A DNA stretch of 64,000 nt from Comamonadaceae bacterium PBBC1 (GTDB lineage Bacteria > Pseudomonadota > Gammaproteobacteria > Burkholderiales > Burkholderiaceae_C), in assembly GCA_002256145.1 (NCBI GenBank), contig NKIP01000014.1, positions 1-64,000 of the forward strand. The letters are read 5' to 3'. The notes under the pieces are model-generated. The model saw only the letters and a program-made list of their open reading frames with translations, was not told the DNA's origin and searched no databases. Every line of letters starts with the position of its first letter. The first letter of the stretch is position 1. Below, one piece after another: positions 15,701 to 25,594 of this stretch. Both the position numbers and the translations under genes were made by a program.

Positions 15701-17977
15701 TCAGGTGGCTTGGTTCGCTGTTGGGTTGCTCTGGCCCGCAGGCGCTGGTGAGTTGGTGGCGACTTGACGCTGCAATTGCATTTGGGCTTGCGTGTCACGC
15801 AGACGCCGCAAAATTTCGTCACGGGGTCCGTCGGCCACCACTTTGCCTTTGTCCAAAATGATGATGCGGCTGAAGTAGCGCAGCATGGCGGGCTTGTGAG
15901 TGACCACCACCAACGTGGTGTCGGTGGGGCGGGTGCCAAACACGCGTTCGGCCACTTGCTCTTCGAGTTGTGGGTCCATCGAAGCGGTGGGCTCGTCCAG
16001 CAGCATGATGCGTGGCTGGGCCAGCACCAAGCGGGTCAAACCCACCAGTTGGCGCTGTCCACCGGACAAACCTCGCCCGCCTTCAGAGATCTCGATGCCC
16101 AGCCCCTTGGGGTGGCTGCCCAGCAAACGGTCCAAGCCTGTCATGCGTGCCGCTTGCATGATTTGCTCATCGGTGGGCGAGGGCAGTCCCAGCGCCAAGT
16201 TCTCGCGCAAGGTGCCCTGAAACAGACGCACGTCTTGTGGCAAGTAACCAATGTGTTCGCGCACAAACTCCGGGGCCAGGTTGTTCATGTCCACGTTGTC
16301 CAAAAACACGCGGCCCTCGGCGGGTTTGTACAAACCCGACAAAGCCTTGATCAAGGATGTTTTCCCCGAACCTACGGCCCCCAACACGGCCACACGTTCA
16401 CCGTTGGAGATGCTCAGGTTTTCAAGGGTCAAAGCGGGTGCTTCGGCGCTGTAGGCAAAGCTCAGTTGCTGCACCTTCAAATTGCCCATGCACCGCTCGG
16501 GCACCATGCGGCGTTCGCCGGGCTGGCTGTCGGGCTGCATGGCCATGATGGCGTCCAGACCTCGCAAGGCGGTTTGGGCCTGTTGCCACTGCACCATCAG
16601 GCCCGAAATTTGCGCAATTGGGCTCAAAGCGCGACCACTGATGATGGTGCAGGCAATCAAGCCGCCTACCGTCAAGTTGCCTTGGTTGATGGCATACACA
16701 CCCGCCGCCATCAAGCCGACATAGCTCAGCTGCTGCAGAGTTTGTGTCATGTTGCTCGACAAGTTGGTGATGTTTTTGATCGCCAGTTCATCGCGACCCA
16801 ACAAGTGGGTTAGTGCACGCCAACGGTCCAGCATTTTCCATTCCGCACCCGCGGCTTTGACCGACTCGATGCCGTCAATGGCTTCGATGAGCAAACCGTT
16901 TTTGCGGTTGGACTCTTGCATGTGCAGCTCGGTCAGTTTGGCCAGTTTGGACCGGAACGCCAGACCCGCCAAAATCGAGATCGGGATGAAGATCAAAGGC
17001 ACCACCGCCACAGGCCCAGCCAACATGGCAATCACCACCACAAACATCAAGGCAAACGGTGCGTCTGCAAAGATGAACAGCGTGGACGAGGTCATGAAGT
17101 TGCGCACCATCTCGAAGTGCCGAATCTGCGCTGCAAACGTGCCCACGGTACGGGGCCGTTGGTCCATGCGAATGGCCAAGGCGTGGCCAAAAAACACGCC
17201 CGACAATTCTTCGTCAATGGCTTTGCAGGCGTTTTCAACCAAGCGGTTGCGCACTTGGCGCATCACCAGCTCCAGCACAATGGCCATGAGCACACCCACC
17301 GTGAGCACCCACAGGGTTGAAAACCCTTGTGTGGGCACCACGCGGTCGTACACCTGCATGCTGTAAAAAGACGAGCCCAGCGCAATGATGTTCACCGTGA
17401 CCGTGCTCAATGCCCCTTCGGCAAAACTGCGCCAGCGTTTGGCAATGGCGTGGCGAAACCACTGCTTGGCCGAGCGGCGTTTCACTTTGCTGGTGTCTGC
17501 ACCCAAGTCGTGTGCGCCCGTGGCGGTGTCTTGTGCGCTGGCCAAGGGCTCGTCGGTGCGCATGACCAGCACGCGGCCCTTGGCTGCATCGGCAGCGCTC
17601 AGGTTCACGGCTTTGCCCTCGGCATCCACGCAGGTCAAAGCCCCGGTGGAGACCATGCCGCACACCACCAACACCGAGTGCTGGGCCAAATCGTTGCCCA
17701 CATCGGTCACCCACAGGGCCGGGGCGTCTGAGGGTTTGAGGGGAAAGTCGGCGTCAAAAATGTCCGAGGCCGGAAAACGCGCACGCCAAAGTTCAACCGC
17801 CTTGTCTGCCAAGTCCAGGTCAGCAATGGGGGCGCCATCGAGAGTTTGCGACATCATGGCAAAACGATGCCAAGGCACGGCGTGCCCTTGCATCGAAGCC
17901 AAACGGGTCAGTGACTGCGAAAGAGGATCGGCCAAATTGGCCGCAGGATTCGTGTCTGCAGTGGGAGAAGAGATCAT
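15701..17977 (-). CDS. T1SS ABC exporter, LapB/HlyB-like
   Basis: This inner-membrane ABC transporter (758 aa) exports RTX-type proteins. The N-terminal ~160 residues are a degenerate C39-like domain with no obvious catalytic cysteine, as in LapB/HlyB types that bind rather than cut their substrate. The membrane domain follows (VTVNIIALGSSFYSMQVYDRVVPTQ is typical of this family). The nucleotide-binding domain has Walker A GAVGSGKTSL (near residue 534), signature LSGGQRQL, Walker B RIMLLDEPT and the H-loop VVTHK. The stop of the TolC-like gene overlaps its ATG by 4 bp. Confidence 0.94.
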   Translation of the reverse strand: MISSPTADTNPAANLADPLSQSLTRLASMQGHAVPWHRFAMMSQTLDGAPIADLDLADKAVELWRARFPASDIFDADFPLKPSDAPALWVTDVGNDLAQHSVLVVCGMVSTGALTCVDAEGKAVNLSAADAAKGRVLVMRTDEPLASAQDTATGAHDLGADTSKVKRRSAKQWFRHAIAKRWRSFAEGALSTVTVNIIALGSSFYSMQVYDRVVPTQGFSTLWVLTVGVLMAIVLELVMRQVRNRLVENACKAIDEELSGVFFGHALAIRMDQRPRTVGTFAAQIRHFEMVRNFMTSSTLFIFADAPFALMFVVVIAMLAGPVAVVPLIFIPISILAGLAFRSKLAKLTELHMQESNRKNGLLIEAIDGIESVKAAGAEWKMLDRWRALTHLLGRDELAIKNITNLSSNMTQTLQQLSYVGLMAAGVYAINQGNLTVGGLIACTIISGRALSPIAQISGLMVQWQQAQTALRGLDAIMAMQPDSQPGERRMVPERCMGNLKVQQLSFAYSAEAPALTLENLSISNGERVAVLGAVGSGKTSLIKALSGLYKPAEGRVFLDNVDMNNLAPEFVREHIGYLPQDVRLFQGTLRENLALGLPSPTDEQIMQAARMTGLDRLLGSHPKGLGIEISEGGRGLSGGQRQLVGLTRLVLAQPRIMLLDEPTASMDPQLEEQVAERVFGTRPTDTTLVVVTHKPAMLRYFSRIIILDKGKVVADGPRDEILRRLRDTQAQMQLQRQVATNSPAPAGQSNPTANQAT

Positions 17978-19266
17978 TGTTGTTCTGTCGTGGACTGGAT
18001 GTCCATGGAATCGGGAATCAGGTCACCAGTTGATAAATTCACGCGCATGGCCGAGCGCAAATAACCCCATTCGGCGTCAGCTTGGGCGTAACGAGATTGG
18101 GCCACTTCACGCTGTGAGTTGAGGACATCAATCCATGTTTTGCGGCCCACCGAATATTGGCGAATGGTCGAGTCAAACACTTCGGTGGTGGCCGTCACTT
18201 GGTCGCGCAAGTCTTTGAGTTGCATCTGTTGTGACTTCAAATCGGCCAAATCGGCGTTGATCGATTCCAATGCATCGCGTTCAGCAGCTTCACGCGAAGA
18301 GCGCAGGCTCTCGAGCTTGGCAATGCCTTCTTTGACTTGTGCTTCAGCCACAAAGCCATTACCGGTTTGGTAGTCCAAGGCCACATATACCTGTGACTTG
18401 TTGACCGAGCCGCCCGAATTTTTTTCGGCACGCAACTTGATTTGTGGCCACATGGCACTTTTGCGTGATTCGATGTCCGCCGTCAGCACGGCTTCTTCTG
18501 AGCTCAAGCGGCGCAGGGCGGGGGAGTATTCCAGCGCTTTTTGGCGAATCAAAAAGTCGTTGGTGCCCGACAGGTTGGGAAAACTGGGGGTCAAAATGTC
18601 AATGACCGGTTTGCCCAAAGCTTGGGTCAAACTCGACTGCGCCCGTTCGGCCAAGGCGCTCAGTTGGTTGAGCTCGGCACGCGCTTGCGACAAGCGAGCG
18701 TTGGCCATGGTGCCATCGCTCATGGGGCTGATTTGGCTCTCCACACGGCGGCCAATCAGGGCGGCCAGGCGTTCGTGCTCTTGCACGTTCGATTGCGCCA
18801 CCAACTGACGCGTTTTGACGCGGCCCAAATCGGTGTAGGCGCTGATCACGCGGGCCATGATTTCTTGTTGGGCCAAATTGACCGAGGCATAGCTCGATTT
18901 GATGCCAGCTTCGGCCGCTGCAATGTCGGCGGCTGTACGTCCACCGTTCCACAGCGTCTTTTCAATGCGCATGGTGCTGGTGTCGTTGCCACTGACGTCT
19001 TTGCCGGTTTGGGCCTGAAAGCCGGGGTAGCGTTGGCGCACGGCAGCGTCCAGCCGGGCATTGGCTGCTTGCACGTCGTTGCGGCGGCTGATGACCGAGG
19101 GGTGTGTGGTCACAGCAATGCGCAAAGCCTCTTCAAAGCTCATGGGCTCTGGCGTGGTTTGGGCATGCGCCGAGGCATGTCCCAGCACACTGGCCAGTGC
19201 AAAAGACAAAGTCGCCAGTTGGCGACGCATGGTCAAAGGTTGTTTCATTTTGAGAGTCATGGCCAT
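17974..19266 (-). CDS. T1SS outer-membrane channel, TolC/LapE-like
   Basis: This is a TolC-family outer-membrane efflux protein (430 aa from the chosen start). The frame runs back to 19326, but that would place the start before a strong terminator at 19285-19320. I therefore take the ATG at 19266; 19260 and 19248 are also possible, and a signal peptide (LATLSFALASVLGHASAHA) fits any of them. MSFEEALRIAVTTHPSVISRRNDVQAANARLDAAV is the classic TolC first helix pair. A second repeat starts near FLIRQKALEYSPALRRL, and RQYSVGRKTWIDVLNSQREVAQSRYA is the family's C-terminal motif. Confidence 0.9.
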   Translation of the reverse strand: MAMTLKMKQPLTMRRQLATLSFALASVLGHASAHAQTTPEPMSFEEALRIAVTTHPSVISRRNDVQAANARLDAAVRQRYPGFQAQTGKDVSGNDTSTMRIEKTLWNGGRTAADIAAAEAGIKSSYASVNLAQQEIMARVISAYTDLGRVKTRQLVAQSNVQEHERLAALIGRRVESQISPMSDGTMANARLSQARAELNQLSALAERAQSSLTQALGKPVIDILTPSFPNLSGTNDFLIRQKALEYSPALRRLSSEEAVLTADIESRKSAMWPQIKLRAEKNSGGSVNKSQVYVALDYQTGNGFVAEAQVKEGIAKLESLRSSREAAERDALESINADLADLKSQQMQLKDLRDQVTATTEVFDSTIRQYSVGRKTWIDVLNSQREVAQSRYAQADAEWGYLRSAMRVNLSTGDLIPDSMDIQSTTEQQ

Positions 19267-19284
19267 GAGAGATCGGTTAAACCG

Positions 19285-19320
19285 AAAAAAGGCACTGGAA
19301 GGCGTGAGCTTTCCAGTGCC
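19285..19320 (-). terminator. Rho-independent terminator of the RTX peroxidase gene
   Basis: On the minus strand GGCACTGGAA and TTCCAGTGCC make a perfect 10-bp stem with a 10-base loop, followed by TTTTTT (the A-run at 19285-19290). It sits 22 bp after the stop of the large RTX gene and just before the TolC-like gene. The secreted protein and its exporter can therefore be transcribed at different levels. Confidence 0.9.
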
Positions 19321-19341
19321 TGTCAACGGCGAATTACAGGT

Positions 19342-22300
19342 TTAGATCACCACGAAGTCGTTGTTGGTCAACACACCTGGGTTGGAGATCGTTGCAAACA
19401 ACACCGATGCGGTGGCACCATTGCCATCGGCGTCGTAGTACAGACGGCCGGTGGCTTGGTCATAAACGATGTAGTCGTTGTTGTCAGCTGCCGCTGTGCC
19501 CGCACGGAAGTTGGCCGCGTTCAGTGTGCCTGTGGTCAGCAAGCGCGTGAAGATGGCGTTCTCCAGTTGGATCTTGTCACCATCGGCCGTCGTAAAGTCG
19601 GCAATCGTGTCCACGTTGGTCGTGCGGTTCAAGGTGGTGTTGAAGGTGAACAAGTCTGCACCCGCACCACCCGTCAAGATGTCCAGACCCGCGCCACCGT
19701 TCAAGATGTCGTTGCCTGCATCACCCATCAGGTTGTCGTTGCCGGCGTCACCGTTGAGCGTGTCGTTGCCTGCACCACCCATCAAGTTGTCGTTGCCTGC
19801 ACCACCCGAAATCGTGTCGTTGCCGGTGTGGCCCATCACAATGTCGTTGCCAGCCAAGGCATTGAGGGTATTGTTGCCCGGATTCAACTGGATCAAGTCG
19901 TTGCCAGCTGTTGGTGTTGCAGGCACGCCAGTCGGCACGTTGCCGCCAGCAGCGGTTACACCCACAAAGTCGGTAGCGTCCAAGGCAAGAGCACCAGTCA
20001 AGTTGATGGTCAACTCTGCTGCATTGTTGTTGTTGGTGTCGATCTGAATGGCGGTGGTCGCTCCGGTGATCTGAATGCGAACCTGGTTCACGGCATCGGC
20101 TGTGAAAGCGTTTGTACCGATGAACGTGAATCCACCCGTGAAGCCCGTCAGTGCGCTCAAATCGATCAGGTCTTCGCCGCGGACAAAGTCCTGAATCAAG
20201 TCGGTGCCCAAGTTGGCCGTGGTGGCTGCGCCAATGTAGGCGTACACATCTCGGCCCAAACCGCCGTTCAAGGTGTCATTGCCACCGCCACCAATCAAGG
20301 TGTCGTTGCCGCCGTTGCCCACCAAGGTGTTGATCGCCGCGCCACTGGTCAGCACGTTGCCCGCGTCGTTGCCGGTGCCGGTGCCGGTGCCACCCAATGT
20401 CAGGTTTTCGATGCCTGTGGTGCCCACCAAGGTGTAGTTCATGTTGACGGTGGTGCTGATGGTGTCGCTACCACCGTTCACACCTTCAATGATCACGTCG
20501 GTGGTTGTGTCCACCTGGTAGGTGTCATTGCCGTTGCCGCCCACCAAGGTGTCAATGCCTGCACCGCCGTTGAGCGTGTCGTTGCCCTGACCACCAGAGA
20601 TCATGTTGTTGGCCGCGTTGCCGGTGCCGGTGAAGTCGCCGGTGCCGTTGGTGCTGTCAAACGACAAGTTCTCAATCTGGGCCAAGTTGGCCAAGCTTTG
20701 CGAGTTACGGGTGGTGATGATTTCATCAATGCCGCCCAATGCCAGTTCTGTGACCACGTCGCCAGCAGCATTGACAAAGTAGGTGTCGTCGCCCAAGCCA
20801 CCCACCATGGTGTCGTTGCCTGTGCCACCCATCAACATGTCGTTGCCGTCGCCGCCATTGATCAAGTCGTTGCCAGCGCCGCCGTCGAGCACAAAGTCCA
20901 TGGGCAAGAAAACAGGTGCCAGCACAGTGCCAAAGTTGATTGGCAAGCCCAGCGCATCCAGCAGCAAGCCGGTACCTGCAGCCACACTGGCACCGCCGGT
21001 CAAAGTGTCGTTGTAGGCTGTGCCCACCACACCTTCAACCGACAGGTAAGCATCGGCAATTTGTGGGGCCAAAGCCACACCGGGCACCACGGCAGGGCCG
21101 AGGTTGCTCAGGTTGATGTTGATGCCCTGGCGGTTGGCACCCGTGCCCACACCGTTGCCCATGCTGGCGGAGTAGTTGACGGTGTCAAAACCATCACCAC
21201 CGTCCAGAATGTTGGCAAAGCCAAAGTCATCGGCATCCATCATGAAGGTGTCGTCGCCGGTCCAGCCGATCAGGTTGTCGGCGCCCACGCCGCCGTAGAT
21301 CATGTCGTTGCCTTCGCCACCGTCAATCGCGTCCACACCGCCACCGCCATAAATGGTGTCGTCACCGTCACCACCGTTGATGATGTCGGCGTCGCCGTTG
21401 GAGTCCATCACCTGGATGGTGCTGCCATTGAACACGCGTGTCGTGATCGCGCCGTTGTCGCCATAAATGATGTCGTTGCCTGTGCCACCGTCCATCACGT
21501 CTGCACCCAAGCCGCCGTACATGACGTCGTCGCCTTCGTCGCCAAAGACCTGGTCAATGCCAGCGCCAGCGACGATGGTGTCGTTGCCTTCGTCGCCCCA
21601 AATCAGGTCGTCACCTTCGCTGTCGGTGATGCGGTCATCACCCAAACCGCCGTGCAAAAAGTCGTTGCCTGTTGCGCCTTCAATGGTGTCGTTGCCACCG
21701 TCACCCCAAACGGTGTCGTTGCCGCCGCCTGCGTTGATCTTGTTGGCTGCATCGGTGCCGCCAATCATTTCGCTGGCGTTGCCTTTGCCGTTGGGGTTCA
21801 ACACACCGCGTGAGTCGAGGTAATTGCCGGTGTTGCCGTAGAAGGTGTCACCAATGAAGCCGGCTTTGCCCAAGGCGTTGCCCAGGGTCCACAAAGGCAG
21901 GGTGCCTGTGGTGTCGGCAATTTCAACGTAGCTGTCGGCCACGGTGAAGATGTCAGAGTACAGGTGGTTCACGCCGGTGTTGCGCGACACGATGTCCGAG
22001 AACAACTGCGCTTCGATGTTCAACAGCAAGTCGGTGCCTGCCAAACGGCCCAAGTAGTAGAAGCGGTCCGAGTTTTGCAGGCTGATCATCTGCATGGCAA
22101 AGATGAAGTCAAAGGTCGAGCCGAGCATGCCACCGGCCACTTTGGCTTCGGCCAAACCGCCCAACCAGAAGTCCACATTGTTCAGACCATCATTGCGCAA
22201 CAAGAAGGCGGGGTCGCCCACGCCGCCCACATCGTTCAAAGCGGCTTCTGCTGCCAAACGCAGTTTGGTGTTGTAAGTTGCCGCGTCAGCCAATTGCAGA

Positions 22301-24570
22301 GCATCCCATTGGGCTTTGGTGCCCACGTTGACGCCTGCGGCACCGTTGAATTCAATGATGATGGTGTCACGCGCATAGGCCATGACAAAGTTCACCAAAG
22401 ACTCGTGGTGGACCAGGTTCATGCCAAATTCAAGCCAGTTGTCGTAAGGCTTGAGTTGCACATCGCCAGTTTGTGCAAACAAATCGGCACGCACGGCGTT
22501 CAAGCTGGCCATGCCGGTGTCGCGGCCACGCACCATGTTCAGTGTGGCCAAGTCGAGTGGCAAACCGACCAGGTTGTTGCGCAGTGCACCGGTGACCCAT
22601 TCGTCAATGCCGTTGGCCACTTGTGAACCCATGCCCAATGCAATTTCACCAGCGGTGGTGGACGTGTAGGCAGTGGGGTTCAAGAAGGCTTCGATCAAGC
22701 CCATGGAGTTGTCAACGCCGTTGACCAAACCCGTGGTGGCGTCAAAGCCCAGCATGTCCACACTTTCGGTCAGCATGGAGTGGCCAAAGCGGTAAACAGC
22801 GTGCGCAAATTCGGCAGTGATGGCCGGGTCAATGGTCACGTCGTAGGCGGCAAAAGCGTTGACGTTGGGGCTCAACTTGCGGGCAAATTCACCAAATACC
22901 AAGTGCTGGTATTCCATTTCGGTGACCATTTTGGCCGCTTGGAACAGCATCTCGCCTGTCCAAGTGCCCGCATCGGCACGTGCAACGTGGGTCACACCCG
23001 AGCTGTCGGTGCCACCAAACACCAAAGCTTTGATGTCATTGAGCACATTGTTGTGCTCGGAGTGGAACACTTCGTGAATGGCGGTCAAGCCCAAGTTTTC
23101 GTTGGCACGGCCGTCACCTGCAATGATGTGCGCGTTCAAGAGTGTGGGGTTAACCAAATCACCAGCATCAGTTTTGGCGCCATCGAGCACACCATGCGCC
23201 ATGTCGTCCAGGAAGGCGTGGCCCACGGTTTGCAGACGCAAGTTAGCGACGCTGACAGAGGCCACAGTGCCGTCGGCATTGAGGATGTTGTTGCCTGTGT
23301 TTGCAGCCATGTAGCTGTCTTTGACATAGAACACATTGCCCGAGACCACATCGCGAGCCACCAACCAGCCACCTGCTTGCAGTGTGCCCGTAGCACCGAT
23401 AAACACAGAACCATCGGCGTTCAAACGCACCATGGGGGTGTCGGTCACGTTCACGTCGTGCAAGATGATGCCAAGGCGCGCTGCGTTGACCTTGATGGCG
23501 AGCCAAGTGGACATGCCTTCGGCACCCACATCACCATTGCCGCTGACCAAACGGCCGGTGACGTTGCGTGCTGTGTCGTATTCGCGCACAAAAGCAGTTT
23601 TGCTGGGGTCTGAACCATAAGACTGACTCAAGTCAATGAAAGGAGAAATCGTGTTGATGCTCTCCTTGCCTGCGGGTGGGGTCAAGACCAAGTTGCCCGA
23701 ACCCGACAGGGAGGCCACGATGCCCGTGGTGCTGGACTTGGCGTTGATCGCATCCAACAAACCTTGTTGTGTGGTGTTGGCGGCCAACTCGATGGCGGTG
23801 TTGTTGATCATCAACACACCGCTGAAGCTATTGCCCAACACGGCAGTGCCGGTCACGGCTGTTTGCGAACCAGGGGTGCCGGTGGTTTCGCTGATACCCA
23901 GCAAACCCAACAAGGTGTTGGTGGTTTCTTCGCCAATTTGCACATGGATGGTGTTGGTGCGCGAAGCCATCATGAAGTTGGTTTGGCTGGCCGGATCATA
24001 CAAAGGATCACCAGGCATCAATGGCACCATGACCACACCGTCAGAGCCTTTGTGCACAAAGTCCAGACCGTGGTCAAAGAACTGACCAAACATGGTCATG
24101 AAGCCGCTGTAGGGCAGGGGGTTCATGTTGCCTGTCAAAGGCGAAACACGGCCACCGGGGGTGGTCATGGGGTCGTCCAGCACGGCCAGGCGTTGCTGTT
24201 CTTGTGTGGTGTAACCAATGGCTGCCAAGGCGGCAGAGCTTTGGTTGGCCACAATGTTGCTGATGATGCGGGGCGTGCTGTCCCACAGGTTCACATCGCG
24301 AACTTGGTAAGAAGTCGGGGTGTTATTGGGTTGGAATGATTGGTTCAGCGTGCCTTGAGCGTTGGTCCAGCCCGCAGTGGTCAAGCGGGTAAAGGCTTGG
24401 TCTACAGCGCCCCAGCCAGGGTTGTTGACGTTGTTGCCCACACCGCCCACATCACGGATGCCGGATGGGTCCAAAACGGTGCCCAGGCCAGTCAAGGCGC
24501 GGCGTGGGTCGTTACCAGGCAAGTTGAGTTGCGCGAGGATGAAATCGATGTCAGTTTGATTGAGCAGCAT
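19342..24570 (-). CDS. Secreted RTX protein with animal-type haem peroxidase domain
   Basis: A 1742-residue product from the ATG at 24570 (MLLNQTDIDFIL); a TTG further up at 24633 is less likely. Residues ~100-860 resemble animal-type haem peroxidases: FGQFFDHGLDF (distal His, calcium loop; near 165), EVFHSEHNN (near 503) and FAHAVYRFGHSML (proximal His; near 595). In myeloperoxidase the residue before EHN is the catalytic Arg; here it is Ser. A segment near residues 240-295 resembles a flagellin hook IN motif. From ~945 to ~1630 run many RTX nonapeptides and a serralysin-type C-domain, ending NNDFVVI. With the T1SS genes directly downstream this is almost certainly their substrate. Activity as a peroxidase is inferred, not shown. 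Confidence 0.85.
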   Translation of the reverse strand: MLLNQTDIDFILAQLNLPGNDPRRALTGLGTVLDPSGIRDVGGVGNNVNNPGWGAVDQAFTRLTTAGWTNAQGTLNQSFQPNNTPTSYQVRDVNLWDSTPRIISNIVANQSSAALAAIGYTTQEQQRLAVLDDPMTTPGGRVSPLTGNMNPLPYSGFMTMFGQFFDHGLDFVHKGSDGVVMVPLMPGDPLYDPASQTNFMMASRTNTIHVQIGEETTNTLLGLLGISETTGTPGSQTAVTGTAVLGNSFSGVLMINNTAIELAANTTQQGLLDAINAKSSTTGIVASLSGSGNLVLTPPAGKESINTISPFIDLSQSYGSDPSKTAFVREYDTARNVTGRLVSGNGDVGAEGMSTWLAIKVNAARLGIILHDVNVTDTPMVRLNADGSVFIGATGTLQAGGWLVARDVVSGNVFYVKDSYMAANTGNNILNADGTVASVSVANLRLQTVGHAFLDDMAHGVLDGAKTDAGDLVNPTLLNAHIIAGDGRANENLGLTAIHEVFHSEHNNVLNDIKALVFGGTDSSGVTHVARADAGTWTGEMLFQAAKMVTEMEYQHLVFGEFARKLSPNVNAFAAYDVTIDPAITAEFAHAVYRFGHSMLTESVDMLGFDATTGLVNGVDNSMGLIEAFLNPTAYTSTTAGEIALGMGSQVANGIDEWVTGALRNNLVGLPLDLATLNMVRGRDTGMASLNAVRADLFAQTGDVQLKPYDNWLEFGMNLVHHESLVNFVMAYARDTIIIEFNGAAGVNVGTKAQWDALQLADAATYNTKLRLAAEAALNDVGGVGDPAFLLRNDGLNNVDFWLGGLAEAKVAGGMLGSTFDFIFAMQMISLQNSDRFYYLGRLAGTDLLLNIEAQLFSDIVSRNTGVNHLYSDIFTVADSYVEIADTTGTLPLWTLGNALGKAGFIGDTFYGNTGNYLDSRGVLNPNGKGNASEMIGGTDAANKINAGGGNDTVWGDGGNDTIEGATGNDFLHGGLGDDRITDSEGDDLIWGDEGNDTIVAGAGIDQVFGDEGDDVMYGGLGADVMDGGTGNDIIYGDNGAITTRVFNGSTIQVMDSNGDADIINGGDGDDTIYGGGGVDAIDGGEGNDMIYGGVGADNLIGWTGDDTFMMDADDFGFANILDGGDGFDTVNYSASMGNGVGTGANRQGININLSNLGPAVVPGVALAPQIADAYLSVEGVVGTAYNDTLTGGASVAAGTGLLLDALGLPINFGTVLAPVFLPMDFVLDGGAGNDLINGGDGNDMLMGGTGNDTMVGGLGDDTYFVNAAGDVVTELALGGIDEIITTRNSQSLANLAQIENLSFDSTNGTGDFTGTGNAANNMISGGQGNDTLNGGAGIDTLVGGNGNDTYQVDTTTDVIIEGVNGGSDTISTTVNMNYTLVGTTGIENLTLGGTGTGTGNDAGNVLTSGAAINTLVGNGGNDTLIGGGGNDTLNGGLGRDVYAYIGAATTANLGTDLIQDFVRGEDLIDLSALTGFTGGFTFIGTNAFTADAVNQVRIQITGATTAIQIDTNNNNAAELTINLTGALALDATDFVGVTAAGGNVPTGVPATPTAGNDLIQLNPGNNTLNALAGNDIVMGHTGNDTISGGAGNDNLMGGAGNDTLNGDAGNDNLMGDAGNDILNGGAGLDILTGGAGADLFTFNTTLNRTTNVDTIADFTTADGDKIQLENAIFTRLLTTGTLNAANFRAGTAAADNNDYIVYDQATGRLYYDADGNGATASVLFATISNPGVLTNNDFVVI

Positions 24571-25043
24571 GATCCGTGTATGTAAGGTTGGGTTGACGGT
24601 GTTAACATGATATGAGAAAAATATGAAAATCAATTGAAAATTTTTTTGTTGTGCATTGATTGTGGCGAAATTGTCAAAAAGTTACTTTGAGTAACTTTTG
24701 TTGTTTTTTGAATTTGCTGGGGTAACTCCTAATTAATCAGTGAAATCGTTATTTTTTGCACCAATTAAGTGCACCCTTTTCAGGGTATTGAAATTGTTGT
24801 TTCATGACGGATTTATCTGACACCGTGTTGGCGTTTCAATCCTTGCCCGCGTCTTGTTTGGCAGGTCTGATGAACGCCAGAGTTGGGCTTAGGCAAATCG
24901 TGCTTTTGCTCAGTGGTTTGAAACACTGACTGCGGGTGTTTTGTAGAGCCAGTTGCCCAGTTCGATGACCGAAACGTTAGGTGGTGTGGCGTAAAATCAA
25001 ATGCTTGAATGGCTTGTTTCGGCCGCATACAACACTCACCCAC
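24571..25043. other. Divergent intergenic region between the RTX gene and the RfaH-like gene
   Basis: This 473-bp region must carry the promoters of both divergent genes. The first ~230 bp are AT-rich. A perfect inverted repeat lies at 24677-24699 (listed separately). The remainder, towards the RfaH-like gene, is of average composition. I could not assign reliable -35/-10 boxes on either strand and see no further gene. Confidence 0.5.
24677..24699. promoter_or_regulatory. 10-bp inverted repeat in the RTX promoter region
   Basis: AAAAGTTACT, a TTG spacer and AGTAACTTTT form a perfect 10-bp inverted repeat, about 107 bp upstream of the RTX gene start (minus strand). A T-rich stretch follows on the plus strand. 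It may be an operator or a transcript hairpin; a terminator role is less likely because no plus-strand gene ends here. Confidence 0.4.
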
Positions 25044-25568
25044 ATGACCGAACCTCACTCGCCAACGCCTTCTCGTTGGTACTTGGCCAGCACCAAACCC
25101 CGCCTCGAAAAAGTCGCCCTCTACAACTTAGAGCAGCAGGCGTTCGAGGTGTACCTGCCGCTGTACAAGCAGTACAAAAAAACCGCCAATGGCCCGGTGG
25201 AAATGTTCGAGCCCATGTTTCCCCGGTACATCTTTTTCAGACCCCAAAGCCAGAACCAAAGCATTTCGGTGGTGCGCAGCACCAAAGGCATCCACAACCT
25301 GGTGCGCTTTGGCTTCGAGCCCGCCTCACTCGACGACGAACTCCTTGACCGCATCCGCCAGGTCGAACACCTGCGCAACAACGCCAGCTTGCTCGAAATC
25401 AGCCAACTCAAACCCGGCCAAACCGTGCTCTTTAAACACAGCGCCCTGAGCGGCCTCGAAGGCATCGTGCAAAAAGTGTCCAGCAAACGCGTGGCCGTGC
25501 TGCTGCAAATCATGGGCCACCCCACCTTGGTCCAGGTGGACCACCACCAGGTCGAACTGAGCACCTGA
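25044..25568 (+). CDS. RfaH/NusG-like transcription antiterminator
   Basis: This 174-aa NusG paralogue starts at the ATG 25044. It has the NGN domain (RWYLASTKPRLEKVALYNLEQQAFEVYLP, then MFPRYIFFRP and VRSTKGIHNLVRFG) and a C-terminal KOW-type domain (LKPGQTVLFKHSALSGLEGIV … VQVDHHQVEL). RfaH binds RNA polymerase paused at ops elements in long surface-polysaccharide operons and suppresses termination. Two facts support that role here: the gene lies just before the polysaccharide genes, and both wza leaders carry an ops-like GCGGTAGCCTGC. Whether it is RfaH proper or another specialised paralogue cannot be told from motifs alone. Confidence 0.88.
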   Translation: MTEPHSPTPSRWYLASTKPRLEKVALYNLEQQAFEVYLPLYKQYKKTANGPVEMFEPMFPRYIFFRPQSQNQSISVVRSTKGIHNLVRFGFEPASLDDELLDRIRQVEHLRNNASLLEISQLKPGQTVLFKHSALSGLEGIVQKVSSKRVAVLLQIMGHPTLVQVDHHQVELST

Positions 25569-25594
25569 TCCCCAGCCAGCCATGGCGAGCTCGT

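Noticed and set aside
18541-21813. A 1090-codon open frame on the plus strand
   Set aside because: It is antisense to the RTX repeat region; the absence of stops follows from the biased GGxGxD codons. No start context or recognisable domain.
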